DNA of 64,000 nt, taken from positions 130,870 through 194,869 of the forward strand of contig SWDM01000023.1 of assembly GCA_005116835.1 (NCBI GenBank), read 5' to 3'. Numbering within the stretch: the stretch's first letter is position 1; every line of letters starts with the position of its first letter. This DNA comes from Nitrospira sp. GTDB taxonomy: Bacteria; Nitrospirota; Nitrospiria; Nitrospirales; Nitrospiraceae. Below are positions 54,195-63,049 of the stretch, piece by piece. The translations under genes were made by a program, and so were the position numbers. The notes under the pieces are model-generated. The model searched no databases, was not told the origin of the DNA, and saw only the letters and a program-made list of their open reading frames with translations.

Positions 54195-55031
54195 ATGGCA
54201 AAGCGAGCTGTGCTCATTGGTATCAATCGGTATCAGATCCCCGGATCTGATCTGAGGGGTTGTGTCAATGACGTCAAGAATCTCCAGCAAGCGCTCACCA
54301 CGTACTATGGATTTTCAAACCAGGACATTGCGTCCCTCACCGACCTGAAGGCGACGAAGAAGGCCATGCAGTCGGCGATTAAGAAGCTGGTCACCGGTGG
54401 AAAGAAGGGCGATGTCCTGCTTCTACACTATTCAGGCCATGGGGCGAACGTGCCCGACGACAATGGTGATGAAGCGGATCACCGAGACGAGATATTGTGC
54501 CCAACCGACCTCGATTGGAATGACCCATTGCGTGACGACTGGCTCCGTAAGACATTCAATAAACTTCGATCGGGGGTGAGCCTCACGGTGATCATGGACT
54601 GCTGCCACTCAGGAACCAACACTCGCGTGTTCACTCCACCGGATGCTCCCATAAAAGAACGGTTCCTCCCCTGTCCGTTAGATTTGATGGCCAGTGAGTC
54701 CGGCAGGAAACTGCGTGGAACGCTTCGCGGTCAACTGGGAAAAGCTCCGCGAGGGCGCAAAAGAAAGAGCGATATCGTCCACGCCGATATTCAAGAGCTG
54801 CTGATCACCGGCTGCCGTGATACTCAGACCTCCGCCGATGCGCAAATCGGTGGCACCTTTAATGGTGCCTTGACCTATTACCTGGTCGAGTCGATTAGAG
54901 AGACCAAAGGCAATCTAACCTACCGAGAGCTGCATCAACGAACCGTCGCGAAACTCAAGAGCAATGAGTACGATCAAGTTCCGCAACTGGAAGGGCGACG
55001 TACGTCCTTTGATCGTCCATTTCTCAGTTAG
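54195..55031 (+). CDS. Metacaspase-like peptidase, family C14
   Basis: The 278-residue product is a caspase-fold protease. It starts AKRAVLIGINRYQIPGSDLRGCVNDV. The catalytic histidine is in LLHYSGHGANV (His82) and the catalytic cysteine in VIMDCCHSGTNT (Cys137). The C-terminal portion has ITGCRDTQTSADAQIGGTFNGALTYYL, typical of type I metacaspases. These enzymes usually cleave after Arg or Lys. It lies in a row of TIR and CHAT genes, which suggests a role in triggered proteolysis. Confidence 0.92.
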   Translation: MAKRAVLIGINRYQIPGSDLRGCVNDVKNLQQALTTYYGFSNQDIASLTDLKATKKAMQSAIKKLVTGGKKGDVLLLHYSGHGANVPDDNGDEADHRDEILCPTDLDWNDPLRDDWLRKTFNKLRSGVSLTVIMDCCHSGTNTRVFTPPDAPIKERFLPCPLDLMASESGRKLRGTLRGQLGKAPRGRKRKSDIVHADIQELLITGCRDTQTSADAQIGGTFNGALTYYLVESIRETKGNLTYRELHQRTVAKLKSNEYDQVPQLEGRRTSFDRPFLS

Positions 55032-55101
55032 CAGAGCTGTGCGATGACGCTATGACATTCCTGATGTTCGTCACCCATCCTTACTGCCTAAAGGAGTTCC
55101 C

Positions 55102-58100
55102 ATGAGTATTCAGCTGCGTATTGCCGGTCGGCCGACGTCGCCAGCGGAAGCAAGTGCAGCCGTTCGAGGAGATTCTCTCTCCGGACGAAGAGAGCAGCCC
55201 GATACGCGTCTGCTGGATGCTGTGGACGTGCTGGGCGCGTTCGAGATGTACCCGAAAGATCGTGCGGCATCGGAGAAGCCAACGATGCTTGAAGCCGAAG
55301 ACGATGACTTGATTGAATTCGTGCTGGAAGATGGCATCTCTGTGTGGACGTCGGTGGCTGCTCATCGAGAACGGCAACGCCGATTGAAGCCCGGTGTGCA
55401 GACGGCGAAGGAGCTGGATATCGACTTGGTTATCTCCACGCCCGCATCGAGCAGGGGACTGGTGAGCGATATCGTGACCGGCGCGGTACGAATTCTCCGG
55501 CTGAAACGAGACGAGGTGTGGGAACAAGCAAAAGATCCCACGCAGTGGCCGGCCTGGATAAAGCCGTACGGGGTGGCGACATTCGAGAAATTGGGGGCGT
55601 GGCTGACGGCCAAGTTGATCATCTGGTTTATCGAGAGAAAGATTCGTCCTGAAGAAGGGCTCTATCGGTGGGTCAAGCCATCGGCTGAAGACGGCCCTTC
55701 GCTCATTGCTCCAGGGAGTATTCCCTCCGATGCACATGTCCTTCTCTTTATTCATGGAACGGCCTCCAACACCATGGGGAGTTTCGGCGCGTTGCATACC
55801 GACGAGGCCTCGTCTGAATGGGACACACTCACGCGAACATTCAAAGATCATATTTACGCGTTTGACCATCGCACCTTGAGCCAGAGTCCAATCGACAATG
55901 CCGTGATGCTGGCGAACGCGCTTCCGGACGGCGCGCAAATTTCTCTGGTGTCACATTCACGGGGAGGGCAGGTGGCCGACCTGTTATGCCTACGAGAGTT
56001 GTCCTCCGAGCAGGTCAATCGGTTTCATCGAGAAGGCGACAAATCTCGCCAAGCAGATGAACATGACCGTCGACAGCTGGCTGAGTTGGCAAAGATCCTC
56101 CGTAAAAAGAAGTTTCGGATCGTGCGGCTCATTCGGGTAGCCTGTCCGGCTCAAGGGACATTGCTGGCCTCGGAGAATTTGGATCGTTTTCTCTCTGTGT
56201 TGACCAGCCTCATCGGGCTGATTCCTGTCGTGGGGCAGTCCCTGATTTACCAGGTTGCAAAACGCATCACGCTCGAAGTGGCTAAAAGCCGGTGGGATCC
56301 TTCGGTGATTCCAGGGGCCGAATCGATGGTTCCGCAATCGCCGCTCGTCGCATTACTCAATGCTCCGGACGTGCAGGGAGGGGGAGCCCTTGGCGTGATC
56401 GCTGGGGACATTGAGGACGTGAGCTGGTTCAAACGGTTGGGCACATTCATCACCGACAGGTTTATATATGACAATCAAGACAACGATTTGGTCGTCAATA
56501 CCAATTCAATGTTTCAGGGAGTGCCTCGAAGCGCAGTCTCTCGATACATTTTCGATCAGGGATCCGATGTCTCCCATTTTCGATACTTCCGAAATTCGCG
56601 CACGCGTCATCTGTTGGTGCAGTCGATTACGAACGCAGGGGAGCAATGGCCTGCGGAATTTCGCTTGCTCGATGAAGCCAAGGTTGCTCCGGTTCCCATG
56701 CTGCGTTCCATTCAAACGAGATCGGGGGCGAGCCAGCCTGTTGTCTTCGTACTCCCTGGAATCATGGGATCGGAACTACAAGCCAACGGCGACGATGTCT
56801 GGCTGAGCTATTTGAGCCTCTTCCTCGGCCATATCGACAAGATTGCGGTGGATGCACCTAATGTGGAGGTCAATGGCCTCGTCAGCACGTACTATCGTGA
56901 CCTCTGCAATTATCTGGGCGATACACATGAAGTCATTCCCTTCGGCTACGATTGGCGTCATTCAATTACACGCGCCGCTTCTAAGCTGGCGGACGAAGTG
57001 AAGAAGGTGGTGGCTCGGACAGGTGAACCAATTCGGTTCATCGCCCACAGCATGGGTGGTCTCGTGGTACGGCGGCTCATCAAAGACTTTCCAGATTTGT
57101 GGGAGACACTGTGCAAACGGGAGGGCGCTCGATTCGTCATGCTGGGGACGCCCAACCGCGGGTCCTATGATATGGTGGAGTCACTGGCTGGCATGGCGAA
57201 AACTGTCAAACAGCTGGCCTTGCTCGATGTTACCCATTCGATGAGTGAAATCGTCGCGATTGTGTCTGCCTACCAAGGGGCGCTGGAGCTCTTGCCTCAA
57301 GATGAAGGGGAATATTTTACCTCTCAAAAATGGACGGAACTTCATCCGCTGACGGAATCCAAAGTTCAGATCAAGCCCCAAATACTGCAAGATGCCAAGG
57401 CCGCGCTTGCCGATCTTCCTGAACGGATTCCCCATGCGGAGTGCGTGCGTTACGTGGCGGGGTGGGCGCCCAAGACCGTGTGTGGAGTGAAGGTCGAAAA
57501 CCAACGCCTCTCCTTTCAGGCAACGACGGCGGGCGATGGCCGTGTGACCTATAAAGCGGGTCTGCTTCCGGACATTCCTGTGTGGTATGTCGATGCCGAG
57601 CATGGCGACTTGGCGGACCACAAGCCGGCGTTTCCAGCCTATCGCGACTTGCTTGAGCGAGGCGTGACCAATCAGCTTTCTACCACACCCTTGAGCGCCG
57701 ACCGAGGCGGCGAATCGATCTTCGACTACGAGCATGAACCGGTGTTGTACCCGACAGCATCGGATTTTGAAGCAGGCCTGCTCGGGAAGCGGCGAAAAGC
57801 ACTGAAAGTACGCACTTCCGAGAAGTTGCAGGTGTCGGTGCTGCACGGCGATCTGATTCACACCAACCATCCTATTCTGCTCGGTCATTACCAGGGCGAC
57901 ACGATTTTCGGGTCTGAACAGCTCGTGGACCGTTTTTTGGTCGGAAATTCTCTATCCCAACGCTACAATTTGGGCCGTTATCCAGGGCGAACGGAGACGG
58001 TTGCCGTTGTGCTGACCCAGCCAAACGACGTTCAAACAGCCTTTCGTATCCGACACGGGGCGATCGTGATTGGCCTCGGCAAATGGGGTGAATTGACACC

Positions 58101-60741
58101 CTCGGTGCTCACCCAAGCCGTGCATCATGGCGTGATGGAGTATTGTGTGCAATTTGCCCAGTGTTGTGGTTCGACGGAAGCATCGACGATCTCGACCGGT
58201 CTCACCATCAACAGTTTACTAATCGGATCCAATACGTCGGCGAACATTGCCGTCGAGGATTCGGTGAATGCGATTGTACGAGGAGTAATTCTTGCCAATC
58301 GCGCCCTGATGGAACAGAACCATGCGTTTCCGAGAATTACACATGTTCAGTTCATTGAGCTGTATCTGGACGTGGCGATTGATGCGGCAAAAACGGTGCA
58401 TCGCCTGGCCAAGCGCATTGAGCGTGACCTTCAGGCTGAGATCGACGTGGCGACGTGGTTGAAGAAGGGGATTGGGGGGCGGACGAGGTATGTCCCATCG
58501 AGTACGCGGGGCTATTGGCGTCGCTGGACGGTCTCTGCGGTTCATGATGCCCCGGCTCCTGCCCCCTGCATCCTGTCTCCGGTGTTGAAAGATCGGCTCC
58601 GCATAACCCTTCAAGACGAGAAGGTCAATGATCCCAGAGTTCTGAATGCTCTCCTAGATTTGGCTTTCAAAGACGATGGCCCCGTGCGTCGCCATCCGCG
58701 CAAGCTTCGTTTTCTTGCTCTGTCGGATCGCGCCCGCGCTGAAGTGATTGTGGAGGAAACTCAACCGGAATTGATCGCTCAGCTCATTCAGCGTTCGATC
58801 ACCTCCACAGCGTTCAGACGGGATATCGCCAAAACGCTCTTTGAACTGTTGATCCCATTGGATCTTAAGGATAGCCTCCTCAACCAAGACCGTGTGGTAT
58901 TGGTCCTTGACGACGTGACAGCAAACTATCCTTGGGAACTAATGATCGACGTTGACCAGCCGCTGTGCATTCGGATCGGTATGGTTCGGCAGCTGGAAAC
59001 AGCCGACTACGAAGAGCGTATCCGAGATACGACCGCAACCAACGTCTATGTGGTTGGAAACCCCCTTACTCCTTCCAATTATCCGACGTTGCCCGGTGCT
59101 CAGAAAGAAGCAGAACTTGTCGCGTCATTACTGAAGCCTCACTATGCCGTCAACCATTCAAGCCAACGGCTTGGCGCCCTCGAGGTGCTCAACCAGCTCT
59201 TTGCCCAGCCCTATCGGATCATCCACATCGCCGGGCATGGCTCTTACAACGAAGCGGAGACCGAATTGTCTGGGGCGAAGGCTGGTGTGGTGCTCGACAA
59301 CGGACTCTTTCTCACCGCGGCGGAAATCGCCAAGCTGGACCCGATTCCGGAATTGGTGTTCTTGAATTGTTGCTATCTCGGGCAAATTGGCGGCACGGCT
59401 TACAATAAGATGGCCGCCAGCATCTCGCGCGAATTGATTAGAAAAGGCGTGCGTGCAGTCGTGGCAGCCGGATGGCCGGTTCGGGACGATGCGGCGCTCT
59501 GTTTCGCGCAAGTATTCTACAAGAAGCTGCTCGACTCTCAGCCGTTCGGTCATGCGCTAAAGGAGGCGAGGCAACAGACCTGGGCCCTCTTCCCGGAGTC
59601 CAACACCTGGGGGGCCTACCAAGCCTATGGGGATCCGGATTTCCGATTGAGGCAGAATCATGACGTGCAAGTAGACAACGAGGACGTGACCGTTGCGGCG
59701 GAGGAGGTGCTCATTGCCTTGGATGATCTCGAACATCAGAGCGGTGAACCGGATGTGGCAACACTCCAGAATAAACTCGACGACCTAAAAGGGAGATGCG
59801 CAGTCGATTGGCTGAAACAGGGAAATGTTCAAGAGCAGTTAGGGAAAGTCTATGGCGAGCATGGTCTCTTTCAGGAGGCGGTCGCGCACTATAAGAAGGC
59901 CGCAGAGAGTGAAGATATCGAGAATCCGGCGACGTGTCGGGGGATCGAACAGTGGATCAATCTTGAGGCGCGGCTTGGCAAGAAGATCAACGACAAGGCG
60001 AGAATTAAAAGAGCTATCAAACGGGGCCTGGATTTACTCAAGATTGCAGAAACATCCGAGCGTTTGAGTATCATGGGCAGCGCGTACAAGAGACTGGCAG
60101 AGCTTGATGAAGAGCCGAGTGAGATCACGACGAATCTGAAAGAGGCTGCTGCGTACTATCAAAAAGCAGCGGAGAGACAAGAGCAAGAGCCATTGGCAGA
60201 TCCGTATCCGATTATGAATTGGCTGACGATAGAGGCACTTCTTGAAACATCCAAGGTGCCGTACGAATCGTGGTTGTCGAAAGCCGAGATTCTGGCACGG
60301 CAGCGTTTCCAGGCGACGCGCAAGGCGTGGGATTTGTTTGCCGTAGCGGATATCGAAGTTCTCCGAGCCATTCAGAATAAAAAAGAGTCGATAAAGAGCG
60401 CTGGGCTTGTGGGTAAGTATCGAAAGGTCTTTACCGAGTCGGCTGCGACCCAACGAGAACAAGATTCAGCTCGCAGTCAATTAGAGTTCATAATCACGAT
60501 GCGGCAGAAATTGTCTCGCTCTCGTCGCCAAAAGAGGGCGGTCGATTCGATCGGTGACGCACTGACCGATATTCGACATCATCTTGAGAAGTCGAAGCCC
60601 CAGGCGAAACCCTCGCCGATCCAACCAAAAGTAACCAGCAAGCCCTCCCCCACAAGCAAGGCACCGGCGAAACAGCCTTTGCAAAAGAGTTCCGTGCAAG
60701 AGAAAAAAACGCGTCGTCCGAAGCGTCACAGGAAGGGATAG
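55102..60741 (+). CDS. Giant double alpha/beta-hydrolase, CHAT protease and TPR protein
   Basis: The 1879-residue product combines several domains. The first hydrolase (about 210-520) has HVLLFIHGTASN and the nucleophile elbow SHSRGG (Ser286). The second, LCAT/lipase-like (about 545-760), has PGIMGSEL (552-559) and AHSMGG (Ser650). A middle region of unknown family (about 800-1250) follows. The CHAT protease domain (about 1270-1530) has HIAGHG (His1379) and FLNCCYLG (Cys1423/Cys1424). TPR-like helices (about 1560-1780) and a basic, Pro/Lys-rich tail end the protein. Coupling a caspase-like protease to lipases in one chain suggests self-activation or membrane damage. It follows the metacaspase by 70 bp. 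Confidence 0.88.
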   Translation: MSIQLRIAGRPTSPAEASAAVRGDSLSGRREQPDTRLLDAVDVLGAFEMYPKDRAASEKPTMLEAEDDDLIEFVLEDGISVWTSVAAHRERQRRLKPGVQTAKELDIDLVISTPASSRGLVSDIVTGAVRILRLKRDEVWEQAKDPTQWPAWIKPYGVATFEKLGAWLTAKLIIWFIERKIRPEEGLYRWVKPSAEDGPSLIAPGSIPSDAHVLLFIHGTASNTMGSFGALHTDEASSEWDTLTRTFKDHIYAFDHRTLSQSPIDNAVMLANALPDGAQISLVSHSRGGQVADLLCLRELSSEQVNRFHREGDKSRQADEHDRRQLAELAKILRKKKFRIVRLIRVACPAQGTLLASENLDRFLSVLTSLIGLIPVVGQSLIYQVAKRITLEVAKSRWDPSVIPGAESMVPQSPLVALLNAPDVQGGGALGVIAGDIEDVSWFKRLGTFITDRFIYDNQDNDLVVNTNSMFQGVPRSAVSRYIFDQGSDVSHFRYFRNSRTRHLLVQSITNAGEQWPAEFRLLDEAKVAPVPMLRSIQTRSGASQPVVFVLPGIMGSELQANGDDVWLSYLSLFLGHIDKIAVDAPNVEVNGLVSTYYRDLCNYLGDTHEVIPFGYDWRHSITRAASKLADEVKKVVARTGEPIRFIAHSMGGLVVRRLIKDFPDLWETLCKREGARFVMLGTPNRGSYDMVESLAGMAKTVKQLALLDVTHSMSEIVAIVSAYQGALELLPQDEGEYFTSQKWTELHPLTESKVQIKPQILQDAKAALADLPERIPHAECVRYVAGWAPKTVCGVKVENQRLSFQATTAGDGRVTYKAGLLPDIPVWYVDAEHGDLADHKPAFPAYRDLLERGVTNQLSTTPLSADRGGESIFDYEHEPVLYPTASDFEAGLLGKRRKALKVRTSEKLQVSVLHGDLIHTNHPILLGHYQGDTIFGSEQLVDRFLVGNSLSQRYNLGRYPGRTETVAVVLTQPNDVQTAFRIRHGAIVIGLGKWGELTPSVLTQAVHHGVMEYCVQFAQCCGSTEASTISTGLTINSLLIGSNTSANIAVEDSVNAIVRGVILANRALMEQNHAFPRITHVQFIELYLDVAIDAAKTVHRLAKRIERDLQAEIDVATWLKKGIGGRTRYVPSSTRGYWRRWTVSAVHDAPAPAPCILSPVLKDRLRITLQDEKVNDPRVLNALLDLAFKDDGPVRRHPRKLRFLALSDRARAEVIVEETQPELIAQLIQRSITSTAFRRDIAKTLFELLIPLDLKDSLLNQDRVVLVLDDVTANYPWELMIDVDQPLCIRIGMVRQLETADYEERIRDTTATNVYVVGNPLTPSNYPTLPGAQKEAELVASLLKPHYAVNHSSQRLGALEVLNQLFAQPYRIIHIAGHGSYNEAETELSGAKAGVVLDNGLFLTAAEIAKLDPIPELVFLNCCYLGQIGGTAYNKMAASISRELIRKGVRAVVAAGWPVRDDAALCFAQVFYKKLLDSQPFGHALKEARQQTWALFPESNTWGAYQAYGDPDFRLRQNHDVQVDNEDVTVAAEEVLIALDDLEHQSGEPDVATLQNKLDDLKGRCAVDWLKQGNVQEQLGKVYGEHGLFQEAVAHYKKAAESEDIENPATCRGIEQWINLEARLGKKINDKARIKRAIKRGLDLLKIAETSERLSIMGSAYKRLAELDEEPSEITTNLKEAAAYYQKAAERQEQEPLADPYPIMNWLTIEALLETSKVPYESWLSKAEILARQRFQATRKAWDLFAVADIEVLRAIQNKKESIKSAGLVGKYRKVFTESAATQREQDSARSQLEFIITMRQKLSRSRRQKRAVDSIGDALTDIRHHLEKSKPQAKPSPIQPKVTSKPSPTSKAPAKQPLQKSSVQEKKTRRPKRHRKG

Positions 60742-60845
60742 GCGCGAAGAGAAGGCTTGGTAAATGGGATCTATAACAGAGAATGCGAAGATCTCAGATG
60801 GCGGCCTTCAAGTTCAGAGGTGTCTGATTCTAAGATGGAGTACGA

Positions 60846-62000
60846 ATGGAACCAGTCGATCTGTTTTACAGCTATGCCCATGAGGATAAGTCGCTACGCG
60901 ACGAACTCGCGGGGCACCTCAAGATTATGGAGCGCCGTGGCGTGATTCGGTCATGGCACGACGGGTGTCTGACTCCCGGTCAGAAATGGGACGACGAGAT
61001 CAATGCGCAGTTACAAGCCGCAGACCTCGTGCTGCTGCTGGTTAGCACGGACTTCATCAACTCGGACTATATCTGGGGCCACGAGTTGGACGTGGCTATG
61101 AAGCGGCATGCGAATGGGAAGATAAGCCTGGTTCCGGTGATGCTGCGCGCCGTGGATATTACCGGCGCCCCCTTTGCTGATTTGCAGGGCCTGCCGACGG
61201 ACCGGCGGCCCGTGACCTCGTGGCCTAATCGGGATGAGGCCTGGACGGATGTGGCCAAGGGGATCAGAAAAACGGTGGAACTGATTCAAGCGAAATGGAG
61301 TCAGCTCGCACCATCGCCGGCACTAACGCCTCCGGCGGAAGCGCCCGCGCCACCACGCGCCATGGCTTCCCCAGCCGCATCGGGAGAGGGGCAGAGTTTG
61401 AGATTTGTGCGGCCGAAAGAAATCCTTCTCAGCTCCGATAAGCCCACGGCGAGTACTAGCCCCACGGTGGTTACGTCTGACCCGTTACTCGACCGTGTCG
61501 TGAAGGAATTTTCAGCGAAGGTCACAGAAGCCGCCAAATCCCGTGGGGGTCATGACCTTGATCCGGCGATGGCCAAGCAATACGCGCTCACACTAATCGA
61601 CGCACCGGACCAAAAGCGTATCCTCTGGGTAGATGATCGGCCTGACAACAACCGGTTCGAAGCAGCGGCCCTGGCCAAGCTTCAGATTGAGGTGGTGGCG
61701 GTTACCAGTACGAAGGCTGCGTTGGCACGGCTGGCCTCAGATCCCGAGCCGTTCGACTTGGTGTTGTCGGATTGGCAACGGCCTGAGTTGCACCTTGATA
61801 CGCTGAGCGCGGGGATCCATCTGCTGCGGCAATTGCGAGAGCGCCATCTGACCATGCCGGTGGTGTTTTATCATGCGAGTACCAGCGAGCGGGAGCGGAG
61901 CGCGCGCCAAGAGTTGGCGATTCGTGAAGGCGCTTTTGGTGAAGCGGTCATGCCAGACGAGCTGCTTGGCTTGGTGATCAGCGCGCTTGGCGTGCATTGA
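60846..62000 (+). CDS. TIR-receiver domain fusion protein
   Basis: The 384-residue product has an N-terminal TIR domain (about 1-150) with DLFYSYAHEDKSLRDELAGHL and Glu80 in IWGHELDVAM. A Pro/Ala-rich linker (155-205) and a receiver-type domain (about 257-380) follow. In the receiver part, KRILWVDDRPDNN gives the acidic pocket and FDLVLSDWQRPE carries Asp309, where phosphorylation would occur. FYHAS stands in the Thr/Ser position. No histidine kinase is near. It lies about 100 bp after the CHAT gene and is probably last in that run. Confidence 0.85.
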   Translation: MEPVDLFYSYAHEDKSLRDELAGHLKIMERRGVIRSWHDGCLTPGQKWDDEINAQLQAADLVLLLVSTDFINSDYIWGHELDVAMKRHANGKISLVPVMLRAVDITGAPFADLQGLPTDRRPVTSWPNRDEAWTDVAKGIRKTVELIQAKWSQLAPSPALTPPAEAPAPPRAMASPAASGEGQSLRFVRPKEILLSSDKPTASTSPTVVTSDPLLDRVVKEFSAKVTEAAKSRGGHDLDPAMAKQYALTLIDAPDQKRILWVDDRPDNNRFEAAALAKLQIEVVAVTSTKAALARLASDPEPFDLVLSDWQRPELHLDTLSAGIHLLRQLRERHLTMPVVFYHASTSERERSARQELAIREGAFGEAVMPDELLGLVISALGVH

Positions 62001-62374
62001 TTTCCAGCCAGCATCAATGCTTTCTAAGTTGATGAGTTCGCAGTGGACCCCTGGTGAGTGCTGATTTTGTCCCAGCGAGATAGATTCACTCTTACAACGC
62101 AGGCTGACTCCTCAGCGATTGGAGGGTTTAGGCTTGTCGGGGATCAAGCCGAAGCATGTGCAACAGCTTGCGTCTGTGGACCATATCCCCAAATTGCAGT
62201 AGCTTGGGCAAGCAGTCTCCAGAAGTGTGTATATTGAACACGTTGAACGATTCGTTTGATTCAATGACCGGTCAAGAGGAGCTAAGCGAACGTTTATAAA
62301 TTTTGAAAGAACGGTACAGAGGAGAACCAATGTTCTCGATCAAGCAGCTACAAGGATGGATGATCACGGCAATG
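62001..62374. other. Gap between the plus-strand run and the minus-strand pair
   Basis: About 370 bp separate convergent gene groups. One 39-codon frame at 62330-62449 has a good AGAGGAG site but runs into the antisense of the ThsB-like gene and has no recognisable product. No terminator with a T-run, repeat or RNA was seen. Confidence 0.5.
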
Positions 62375-62959
62375 TTAGCCGACCCAGGTTCCGAAGTTCG
62401 TATAGCCGTTATTGGCTACCCAATCATATTCCTTGTACCACTCCGTTAGATTGAACCCTTTGCCTCGGTACTGGGGATTGACAGCATCGATTTGATATGA
62501 CGAACGCCCGTCTATTTCGGAATACTCTCTCCAGTTTCCGTTTGAATGCTCCCAGAGCGTGGCAGTTACCCCGTTCTCTGAGAATGTGACGCCAAGATAG
62601 CCAAGCGGATTCGGTCCCTTCACCTTTGTCTGTTGATCTTTCCCTTTAATCGGGTTGATATGCACGGCGAGTATCGAGTTTCCTCTTTTGAAACTCTTCA
62701 GGATTTCATATCGTACCCACTTTCGTGCATACGTTTCTGAGCCGATCAATACACATGTGACAGTCGTCCCTTCAAGACCAGAATTGACCACACGCTTGAT
62801 GCCAACGTCGCCGGATAACTCTGCATTTCCCCAGATTGACGCATCAAAAAATCCTGCCGCCTCTCGATCTGGTTTTGTCATCCAATGCTGCCGGACGACA
62901 TTGGCGCGGAAATCGATTACATCCTGGTAGTGAAAGCTGAAAAATACACGTTTCGCCAT
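62375..62959 (-). CDS. ThsB-like TIR protein (DUF1863)
   Basis: The 194-residue product has the TIR-like domain of Thoeris ThsB. It starts KRVFFSFHYQDVIDFRANVVRQHW, has AGFFDASIWG in the middle, and VTCVLIGSETYARKWVRYEILKSFKRGN, where the glutamate in RYEI is the expected catalytic residue. A C-terminal part (VTATLWEHSNGNWREYSEID) is shared by longer members. ThsB makes a cyclic ADP-ribose isomer from NAD+. The start MAKRVFF at 62959 is preferred. It lies 90 bp after the nuclease-like gene on the same strand. Confidence 0.85.
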   Translation of the reverse strand: MAKRVFFSFHYQDVIDFRANVVRQHWMTKPDREAAGFFDASIWGNAELSGDVGIKRVVNSGLEGTTVTCVLIGSETYARKWVRYEILKSFKRGNSILAVHINPIKGKDQQTKVKGPNPLGYLGVTFSENGVTATLWEHSNGNWREYSEIDGRSSYQIDAVNPQYRGKGFNLTEWYKEYDWVANNGYTNFGTWVG

Positions 62960-63049
62960 GGCCTTTGGTCTCACATGGTGGCTGCTACTCTGCAGTTACT
63001 GTTACAACGGCTTTTTGTAAGCTATCGACGGGATGGGCTAATCCCAGCC

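Noticed and set aside
62330-62449. 39-codon frame with a good ribosome-binding site
   Set aside because: It runs antisense into the 3' end of the ThsB-like gene and has no recognisable product, so it is noted only in the gap entry.
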